The translations under genes were made by a program, and so were the position numbers. Of a DNA stretch of 6,171 bases, positions 1 to 5,211 are shown piece by piece; position 1 is the first letter of the stretch; each line of letters starts with the position of its first letter. Under the pieces are notes generated by a model. That model saw only the letters and a list, made by a program, of their open reading frames with translations, did not search any database and was not told where the DNA came from. Source of the DNA: Acidobacteriaceae bacterium (GTDB lineage: Bacteria > Acidobacteriota > Terriglobia > Bryobacterales > Bryobacteraceae); the NCBI GenBank assembly GCA_019245255.1, contig JAFARV010000487.1:1-6171 (forward strand). The letters run 5' to 3'.

Positions 1-202
1 TGACACCACCGAAGGGATCAATCTCGACTAAGTCAGGATACTCATCTGCGCTGCCGCCCGCCGCTTTGTTAGGCGCATTCGCGTTGGCTGCAGGCGCCGT
101 GCCTCCCCCTGCGTTGGTCTGCGCGAACGCGACAGCACCTACGCACAGTGCAGCACTCAGGACTACCGGGCGAATGGCGGTCCATCTGAGCCGAGTACTC
201 AT
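1..202 (-). CDS. Exported envelope protein, N-terminal part only (probable outer-membrane beta-barrel, relative of the 354-2246 product)
   Basis: The gene is cut by the left edge: 67 complete codons are visible and the frame stays open. The start is the ATG at 202-200, fixed by GGAGG at 213-209 with a 6-base spacer. Residues 1-27 form a signal peptide with Arg at 4, 6 and 11, a hydrophobic core at 13-26, and a likely signal peptidase I site AFA|Q after residue 27. A low-complexity Ala/Gly/Asn-rich stretch follows (about 28-52). Then comes DLVEIDPFGGV (57-67), which closely resembles DTVELNAFGGVS (46-57) in the neighbouring 630-residue protein, where it opens the beta-barrel. I therefore infer a related outer-membrane barrel. 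Whether it also carries PKD and OmpA domains cannot be seen. It probably has its own promoter in the 151-base gap upstream. Confidence is high for a real exported protein and moderate for the family. Confidence 0.75.
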   Translation of the reverse strand, partial: MSTRLRWTAIRPVVLSAALCVGAVAFAQTNAGGGTAPAANANAPNKAAGGSADEYPDLVEIDPFGGV

Positions 203-206
203 TATT

Positions 207-214
207 CTCCTCCC
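207..214 (-). promoter_or_regulatory. Strong Shine-Dalgarno of the partial envelope gene
   Basis: The minus strand reads GGGAGGAG, a near-perfect anti-16S match. GGAGG ends 6 bases before the ATG at 202. It fixes the start of the truncated gene at the left edge, for which no long ORF is visible. Confidence 0.75.
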
Positions 215-274
215 AAAAACGACCTTTAACTCTTTAAATGGATGCGTTCACCACTTTTGCATTACACAAATCGA

Positions 275-292
275 AATGGCGCAGCCATTATA
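275..292 (-). promoter_or_regulatory. Candidate -10 box with overlapping dyad
   Basis: On the minus strand a perfect TATAAT lies at 292-287. It overlaps the dyad AATGGC-TGC-GCCATT (289-275, six-base arms, three-base loop). The flanking DNA is AT-rich compared with the genes around it. The best -35 options are poor: TTTGCT with a 15-base spacer or TTGCCC with a 21-base spacer. A start site just downstream would give a leader of about 75-80 bases for the partial gene at 1-202. The dyad could be an operator or a 5' mRNA hairpin; this part is inference. Confidence 0.4.
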
Positions 293-298
293 AATCAA

Positions 299-335
299 CA
301 ATAAATTAGCAAAGGGCAAGGACTTGACCTGCCCC
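299..335 (-). terminator. Probable intrinsic terminator after the barrel/OmpA gene
   Basis: Nineteen bases past the stop codon at 354, the minus strand reads GGGCAGG (334-328), a six-base loop, then CCTTGCCC (321-314). This is a seven-pair stem with one bulged T. It is followed by a T-rich but interrupted tail, TTTGCTAATTTAT (313-301). The position directly behind a long gene and ahead of a TATAAT box fits a transcript boundary. The interrupted T-run keeps confidence moderate. Confidence 0.45.
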
Positions 336-353
336 AACACTACTGCTGCGTGG

Positions 354-2246
354 TTATCTCGGGCAACCGAGGGCCTTAATCGCGCCCTCCGGCAAAGGTC
401 TGCTGTTCTTTACTGACGGCGGCATGACTTGGCCACCATGTGGTACAAGGTACACCTCGACGCGACGGTTACGATCGGCTTCCGTGACGGCGGCACCTTT
501 GCGTTCTCTAGCAGCCGGCCGGTTTGAAGTGCCGCACAGTCCTGGCTGCGGATCCGAAGTCTGATCTGTGCCAACCCAGTCTATCCTGACTCGCGACAGA
601 TCTATTTTTCCACAGGTTCCGGTGCCCGCGGTTAACACGGCTGCAGAGTTCAGCGCCCGCTGTTCATCAAGCGGCACAGTTGAGGCGCGCCCACGACGGC
701 CAGCAACTCTCGTCTCAGCTCGTTCATCGGTGTCGCGATGCGCCACCAGAACTATGTCATAATCACCGCTCTCAATCCTACTCGCTGCTTCATCGATAAG
801 GATACGCTTACCGCAGTTATTTACGCGAGCATTGTTCTTCGAAAAGACGACATCCGGTAATCGAACGAACTGAGCAGGGCAGCTTACAGTAATCTGAGTG
901 CTCTTCGAAGCCGATTTACCCGTCTCGTCGGTAACTGTCAGAGTCGCTGTTACGGTTTTCGACTGGGCCTGAGGGCCCGTGAAGGACAAAGTTGATGAAT
1001 CAAACGTTGAATTGAGGCTAGTATCATTACTTACGCTCCCTTCAGTGACCGTCCATTTGTAACTGAGATTTCCACCGCAGGCAGAAGCAGTTGCAGTTCC
1101 GGACAGGTTCGCAGTGTGAGTTCCCGATGTATCGTTCGAGCATGTCAAAGAAGGCGGGGTCACGTCGACGGAGGCGATCTGCGGCAGAACATATTCTTTT
1201 ACGGTCAATGTCAGAGGGCCTGCTGTAACAGTGCGGGAGGGATTAGAGACATCTGAGATGATCACCTGAACGCTGAAATCGCCCGCATTGTTCGGCGTGA
1301 AGGAAAAGTCAGGGCTGTTCGTTCCCGACTCAGCTCCGTTCAACTTCCAGGCGTAGGTTAGTGTATGCCCGGCCGGATCGCTCGCGGTCGAATGCAAAGT
1401 GATGGCGCGTCCCTCACAAAGATTGCCTTCGGCTCCGGTAATTGTGCCCGCGCTTAAGGGCGCCGGCGGAGGTGGAGGAGGCTGCGGCGCCGGCGGAACA
1501 TATTTGTGTCCCAAGAATGCAACTATTCCCAACGTGGCCTGGAACCCGTTCAGGTGACCGGCATCAGGAATATATACTCCTCCGTTCGGCACTCTCGAAA
1601 GTCCGAAGCCAGGCACGGGAGAGAAAAACCCGCGTGCATCGATGCGCAGTCCGAAGTGGTCGCTGATGTGAAACTTGAGTCCGCCACCATAGTTCAGAGC
1701 CCAATCTGTCGAAGTGCCGAGGCCAGCAGAATGATAAATGGCATCAACAGACGTTGCGTACGTTTTTGCTTTACCGGTTGGCGCAAACTGCGCCGCGCCA
1801 ACACCAAAAGTGATAGACGGCTGCACTCGATGGCCCCGCGGAAGCAGATTGAAAACCGGATTTACAGCATAGTAGTGGATCTGATTACCGAAGTTGAACG
1901 GGGGCAGCAGAGAAAAATTCCGCGGTATCGGCGCAACAGTGGACACATTGTTGACCATGAAGTTGTAACTGAACTCCACACCAAAGATGCTGGTTGGATT
2001 CCAAGTTACGCGCCCGCCTGCTGTTCCGCCGCGGTGGAGTCTTGTACCTAAGCCTTCATCAACCTGCGCAAAAAGGCTTACGCCGCCAAAAGCGTTCAGT
2101 TCTACTGTATCTGGAAGTAATACTTGGGAATTGCCGGACTTAGCTTTAGAGTTCGCAGCGTCTTGCGCACTTGCTAGCGTACAGAAGCAGAGTGACAGAG
2201 AGAGAAACGCTGCGTTAATCGGCTTACAGTCAGGCCGACATTCCAT
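354..2246 (-). CDS. Outer-membrane protein: beta-barrel, Pro-rich linker, two PKD/Ig-like domains, OmpA-like C-terminal domain
   Basis: A 630-residue exported protein. ATG at 2246 is chosen because AGGAGG (2258-2253) lies 6 bases upstream. Residues 1-27 are a signal peptide (cleavage ASA|Q). Residues about 46-248 look like an outer-membrane beta-barrel: alternating polar/aromatic strands and GG turns, ending GIVAFLGHKYV. A Pro-rich linker follows (251-263), then a PKD-like domain (about 266-350, with LTYAW at 296-300) and a second Ig/PKD-like domain (about 355-455, LSYKW at 394-398). The OmpA-like domain (about 457-603) contains VLVAHRDTD (499-507), LDEQRALN (526-533) and the hallmark DRNRRVEVYLV (591-601). 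Known family role: the OmpA domain binds peptidoglycan diaminopimelate through an Asp and an Arg, here probably D507 and R530. The predicted role is tethering the outer membrane to the wall, with the PKD modules as periplasmic spacers or a binding surface. Eight cysteines remain after cleavage, so disulfides are likely. An Arg-rich insertion sits at about 513-520. It may be co-transcribed with the upstream propeller gene (58-base gap). Confidence 0.88.
   Translation of the reverse strand: MECRPDCKPINAAFLSLSLCFCTLASAQDAANSKAKSGNSQVLLPDTVELNAFGGVSLFAQVDEGLGTRLHRGGTAGGRVTWNPTSIFGVEFSYNFMVNNVSTVAPIPRNFSLLPPFNFGNQIHYYAVNPVFNLLPRGHRVQPSITFGVGAAQFAPTGKAKTYATSVDAIYHSAGLGTSTDWALNYGGGLKFHISDHFGLRIDARGFFSPVPGFGLSRVPNGGVYIPDAGHLNGFQATLGIVAFLGHKYVPPAPQPPPPPPAPLSAGTITGAEGNLCEGRAITLHSTASDPAGHTLTYAWKLNGAESGTNSPDFSFTPNNAGDFSVQVIISDVSNPSRTVTAGPLTLTVKEYVLPQIASVDVTPPSLTCSNDTSGTHTANLSGTATASACGGNLSYKWTVTEGSVSNDTSLNSTFDSSTLSFTGPQAQSKTVTATLTVTDETGKSASKSTQITVSCPAQFVRLPDVVFSKNNARVNNCGKRILIDEAASRIESGDYDIVLVAHRDTDERAETRVAGRRGRASTVPLDEQRALNSAAVLTAGTGTCGKIDLSRVRIDWVGTDQTSDPQPGLCGTSNRPAARERKGAAVTEADRNRRVEVYLVPHGGQVMPPSVKNSRPLPEGAIKALGCPR
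1459..1497 (-). repeat. 12-bp direct repeat in the proline-rich linker coding region
   Basis: TCCGCCGGCGCC on the minus strand occurs exactly twice, at 1497-1486 and 1470-1459, 15 bases apart. Both copies are read in the same frame and encode the two PPAP ends of the Pro-rich linker between barrel and PKD domain. It is low-complexity coding DNA, probably prone to slippage, not a mobile-element repeat. Confidence 0.6.
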
Positions 2247-2252
2247 CCTTTT

Positions 2253-2258
2253 CCTCCT
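2253..2258 (-). promoter_or_regulatory. Shine-Dalgarno of the barrel/PKD/OmpA gene
   Basis: A perfect AGGAGG on the minus strand lies 6 bases before the ATG at 2246. It decides this start and contrasts with the propeller gene upstream, which has no recognisable ribosome binding site. Confidence 0.75.
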
Positions 2259-2276
2259 GGCAGATTCGTAAGCAGC

Positions 2277-2293
2277 ATCAAGTATTGATATTA
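2277..2293 (-). promoter_or_regulatory. Small dyad and weak -10 in the propeller-OmpA gap
   Basis: The minus strand holds the dyad ATCAA-TAC-TTGAT (2289-2277), overlapping a -10-like TAATAT (2293-2288). A weak -35 candidate, TTTCGA, lies 17 bases further upstream inside the end of the propeller gene. Together they could form an internal promoter with an operator for the barrel/OmpA gene. The arms are only five bases and the -35 is poor, so this is tentative. Confidence 0.2.
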
Positions 2294-2304
2294 GCGGAGG
2301 GGTT

Positions 2305-4332
2305 CTAGTCTCGAAAGAGTACGCCTAATCCAGAAGTTACAGCATATAGCCGAGTTGATTGCGAATCCGGCGCCCAAAGCTGCCGGATTTGAAGTCCTCT
2401 AATCGCAGTTGGCTCCGAAGTCCATGAGATTCCGCCGTCACTGCTGCGGTATAGCTGGCCATATTCGACTGCATAAGCACTGTGTTCCGGTCCCGCATAG
2501 GCGACTGCACTGACGGTGGAGGCTTGAATTCCGCTCGCGTTCGCATACCAGGTTTGCCCGCCGTCAGTGGAAGAGTACAATCCTACGCGGGTGGCGACGA
2601 GTATCCGGCCGTTGGGATCGGCGGGTACTGCGATGTCGTTGACATCCATTGCGGGGAGCGGGAACGACATCTGTTGCCAATGTTGTCCGGCATCTTTGGA
2701 CGCGTACAAACCGCCTGACGATCTGGCAATAAGAGTTGCACCATCGGGAGAAGCATACATAGCTGTTACTGATACTGCGCCCGGCATCTCAACCAGCGTC
2801 CATTGCTCGCCAAAATCGCTGGTCGTGAACAGCCCGAGATTCGTGCCAAGATAGAACACTTCCTTACTGCCGCTGACAATTGTCCAAAGCCCTTCAATTT
2901 CCGAGGGCGTCAAAGTGCGAATAATCGGCCGCGGCTTCACATAGCGTTTCACTGGTGCGCGCCTACCCTGCTTTGAACGCGCGGCGCTTTTGGTTGGAGG
3001 AGGCGGCTCGACTGGCTGAGTGACAACTCGAAGCGGCAGCGGCTTCCAGAGCGCCCCGCTGTCAATGCTCTTGTACAAGTCGCGAGTGCTGACTCCGAGC
3101 AAGATGCGATCTTCACTATGGCTGCCGGCTATGGCGCGCAGGTGCACTCCGCCTAACCCGCGAGGGGCATGAATGTGCGACCACGATTCACCTCTGTCAG
3201 CACTTAGAAAGAAACCGGTGCTCTCGCCTTCCTGTGTCTCGATGGCCGCGAGTTTGTTGCCGAGAACTGTTACCGCATTAATCTGTCGATCGGCAAAGCC
3301 CTCATTAATGGGCTTAAGCGTCTGTCCGCCATCATCGCTCATTGCGAGCCCCTCGTATTCCATGGCGAAGTACATTTTCTTCGGATCGGACGGGTCAAAG
3401 GCGATTGAGTTCACCTGCATGTCGGTCAGAGTCCGCCAGTTTGTTCCGTTGTTGGTGGATTTGAAAAGGCCGGTTGTGGTTCCGGCGTAAATGGTACCCG
3501 GCTGAGTTGGATCGATCCGAATGACGTGAGTGCGACGTGAAGTATTGGGAATACCGGCGATCTTTTTCCAGAGGTCGCCACGGTTCTGACTCGCGTAGAT
3601 ACCGCTGCACGCGCTGGCATAGATATCGTTTGGCAGTGTTGGATCGACAAAAATCGAGAATACGTCGGAATCGTCGATCATGCCGTCATGTATCGACTGC
3701 CACGTCTTGCCGCGGTCGGTGGTCTTCCAGGGCAGGTGTGAAGTGCCCGCATAGATTGTGTTCGAGTCCTTCGGATCGATCGCGACAGCCGTGATCCCTT
3801 GCATTTCAAGATTGCCCGGATCGGAGATGCGTGACCAGGTCTTGCCGGAATCTGTACTGAGCATCACCCCATGCATGGTTCCGGCTACGAACTCGGTGGG
3901 ATCGCTGGGAGCGGCGGCGATGGAGTGCACACCGAAGTCCCTGATGTCGCTGACGGCTGTCCACGTTTTCCCTTGATCGTGGCTCTCGAATAACCCTCCC
4001 GCGAAAGCATCCTGAACACCTACAAGGTAATGCTCGGTGTCGTTAGGGTCGACGAGAATGGACGTTACCTCGCCGAGGTTACGCGTCGGAAAGGATATCA
4101 GCGTCCACGTCCCGCCGAAATCCTGGCTCTGATAAAGCAGCGTATTCAGAGCGCCGGCGAGGATCTTGTTAGGATTGCGGGGATCCACTGCAACGGTGGT
4201 GGCCGTGCCTCCAAACGGTCCCGAGATTTTCCAATCGTTAGGAGGCGTTGAAATGCGGCCTCCAAAAGCAAGCGGTGCGAGAGCGGCTACGGCCGCAAAA
4301 CACGTGAACGACATCCGAATCATTTTTGGCAC
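2305..4332 (-). CDS. Exported Asp-box (BNR/sortilin-like) beta-propeller protein
   Basis: A 675-residue protein of the WD40/YVTN/BNR-like superfamily. I count 13 Asp boxes of the form S/T-x-D/N-x-G-x-x-W, starting at residues 69, 117, 159, 204, 248, 292, 332 (Trp replaced by Leu), 377, 422, 504, 545, 588 and 630. Each sits in a blade-like unit with an I/V-DP...YAGT-type strand ahead of it. A Pro- and Lys/Arg-rich linker at about 436-470 splits the array into nine and four boxes, suggesting two propellers. Residues 4-24 look like a signal peptide (AFG|G). I see no sialidase-type catalytic set (no RIP motif or Arg triad), so binding or scaffolding is likelier than hydrolysis. The start is uncertain: GTG at 4332, or ATG at 4323 in frame. 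Neither has a Shine-Dalgarno. The TAG stop is 58 bases before the barrel/OmpA gene, so co-transcription is plausible. Ligand unknown. Confidence 0.85.
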   Translation of the reverse strand: MPKMIRMSFTCFAAVAALAPLAFGGRISTPPNDWKISGPFGGTATTVAVDPRNPNKILAGALNTLLYQSQDFGGTWTLISFPTRNLGEVTSILVDPNDTEHYLVGVQDAFAGGLFESHDQGKTWTAVSDIRDFGVHSIAAAPSDPTEFVAGTMHGVMLSTDSGKTWSRISDPGNLEMQGITAVAIDPKDSNTIYAGTSHLPWKTTDRGKTWQSIHDGMIDDSDVFSIFVDPTLPNDIYASACSGIYASQNRGDLWKKIAGIPNTSRRTHVIRIDPTQPGTIYAGTTTGLFKSTNNGTNWRTLTDMQVNSIAFDPSDPKKMYFAMEYEGLAMSDDGGQTLKPINEGFADRQINAVTVLGNKLAAIETQEGESTGFFLSADRGESWSHIHAPRGLGGVHLRAIAGSHSEDRILLGVSTRDLYKSIDSGALWKPLPLRVVTQPVEPPPPTKSAARSKQGRRAPVKRYVKPRPIIRTLTPSEIEGLWTIVSGSKEVFYLGTNLGLFTTSDFGEQWTLVEMPGAVSVTAMYASPDGATLIARSSGGLYASKDAGQHWQQMSFPLPAMDVNDIAVPADPNGRILVATRVGLYSSTDGGQTWYANASGIQASTVSAVAYAGPEHSAYAVEYGQLYRSSDGGISWTSEPTAIRGLQIRQLWAPDSQSTRLYAVTSGLGVLFRD

Positions 4333-4343
4333 GATCTGTTTTA

Positions 4344-4349
4344 AGTATA
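4344..4349 (-). promoter_or_regulatory. Candidate -10 box of the propeller gene
   Basis: TATACT on the minus strand (4349-4344) is a five-of-six match to the sigma-70 -10 consensus in an AT-rich patch (AATATACTTAAAA) just after GC-rich DNA. No good -35 is seen at 16-18 bases. Transcription would begin around 4337, only about 5 bases before the GTG at 4332 or about 14 before the ATG at 4323. That would make the mRNA leaderless or nearly so. Confidence 0.4.
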
Positions 4350-4364
4350 TTGCCCGGCAGGGCT

Positions 4365-4393
4365 GGGGCGACGTCTTGAAGCAACGCCGCCCC
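4365..4393 (-). other. GC-rich hairpin between the exporter permease and the propeller gene
   Basis: On the minus strand GGGGCGGCG (4393-4385) pairs with CGTCGCCCC (4373-4365), with one G-U pair and an 11-base loop that itself contains TTG-CTT-CAA. It lies 44 bases after the permease stop and just before the propeller promoter candidate. No T-run follows on the minus strand, so it is not a standard intrinsic terminator. It may be an mRNA 3'-end stabiliser or an attenuator that separates the exporter transcript from the next gene. Confidence 0.4.
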
Positions 4394-4437
4394 TATTTGT
4401 AGATCGTGTGCCGAGGTCCGCGGTTTTCTCCTCGTTT

Positions 4438-5211
4438 TCAGGCCGAGATCTGGTACCCCCGGAACGCCCTGGTCGCGACCCAGCCGGCAAGGAGCGAAAA
4501 CGCGAAGAGACAACCCAAGCGGAGAACGATGGCGCTCCAATCGGCGTGACCGCTTAAGGCGATCCGGCCGGCTTCGACGCTCCACTTGACCGGGTTGAAG
4601 CGTGCCACGGCCCGCATCCAGTCCGGCATGAGGGCAGTCGCCATGAACACCGGGGACATAAAGACCAGCGGCAGCAAAACGAAATTGGCCGCGCCGATGA
4701 CCGATTCGGATTTGCGAAGTGTAAGCCCGAGAGCACAGGACAATGCGCCAATGGGGATGCTGATCAGCATGGCAGCGATCAGGAGAATGAAGAATCCGCC
4801 GATGCCGCTGGGGTATCGCGCGCCCAGGAGTGCGCCGAGCCCGAACAGGATCAGGGATTGGACCACAGTGACGAAAGCAGCGCCCATAAGGCGGCTGACG
4901 ATGATGGAGGCGCGGCTGACGGGTGCGACCAGGAAGCGGTCGATGACACCGCGATCCATGTCCACGATCAACCCCATTCCCGTCCACCCCGCGGAGAAGA
5001 GCGCGGACATTACAACGATGCCCGGGGTCAGGAAATCGATGTAAGAAGCGGCGTGAAAGCCGGGCAATTCCACAACTTTCTGGAACAGTTGGCCGTAGAA
5101 CACCAGTTGAATGATGGGTTGAACCAGCGTCAAGGCAACATACCAGGGCTGGCGCAGCAGGTGGCGGAGACCGCGGAGTGTCAGGTAGTACGAATCGGCC
5201 AGTACTTTCAT
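4438..5211 (-). CDS. ABC-2 type exporter permease (DrrB-like)
   Basis: A 257-residue inner-membrane protein, the usual length for DrrB-like permeases. Six membrane segments can be traced at about 22-40, 60-82, 108-130, 137-162, 171-193 and 226-246. The family pattern is clear: TPGIVVMSALFSAGW (62-76), the cytoplasmic DRGVIDRFLVAPVSR (86-100), and LMPDWMRAVARFNPVKW (194-210), which matches the conserved region before the last helix of ABC-2 permeases. It forms the membrane channel for the ATPase encoded directly upstream. The ATG at 5211 overlaps the ATPase stop by four bases (ATGA). Its Shine-Dalgarno-like AAGGTGA lies inside the last ATPase codons, so translation is probably coupled. Family members export drugs, lipids or polyketide-like compounds; the substrate here is unknown. 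Confidence 0.92.
   Translation of the reverse strand: MKVLADSYYLTLRGLRHLLRQPWYVALTLVQPIIQLVFYGQLFQKVVELPGFHAASYIDFLTPGIVVMSALFSAGWTGMGLIVDMDRGVIDRFLVAPVSRASIIVSRLMGAAFVTVVQSLILFGLGALLGARYPSGIGGFFILLIAAMLISIPIGALSCALGLTLRKSESVIGAANFVLLPLVFMSPVFMATALMPDWMRAVARFNPVKWSVEAGRIALSGHADWSAIVLRLGCLFAFSLLAGWVATRAFRGYQISA

Noticed and set aside
66..293. 75-codon plus-strand ORF at the left end
   Set aside because: It runs opposite a minus-strand signal peptide with a strong Shine-Dalgarno and across the regulatory gap. Its apparent hydrophobic start is the complement of the Ala-rich region.
1506..2051. 181-codon plus-strand ORF opposite the barrel domain
   Set aside because: Shadow of the minus-strand barrel/OmpA gene. 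No Shine-Dalgarno, no recognisable domain, and a composition typical of antisense reading of GC-rich coding DNA.
2305..4332. Tandem DNA repeats or a recent repeat expansion in the propeller gene
   Set aside because: The Asp boxes repeat at the protein level only; the underlying DNA and the spacings vary, so this is an ancient blade duplication and not a DNA repeat array.
2305..4332. Propeller protein as a sialidase (BNR hydrolase)
   Set aside because: Asp boxes alone do not indicate sialidase activity. I see no RIP motif, Arg triad or Tyr/Glu nucleophile context.
4365..4393. Hairpin as a plus-strand intrinsic terminator
   Set aside because: TATTTGT follows it on the plus strand, but no plus-strand gene exists in the window for it to terminate.
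4586..5044. 152-codon plus-strand ORF opposite the permease
   Set aside because: Antisense shadow; Lys/Arg/Met-rich translation without a domain, opposite a well-supported membrane protein gene.
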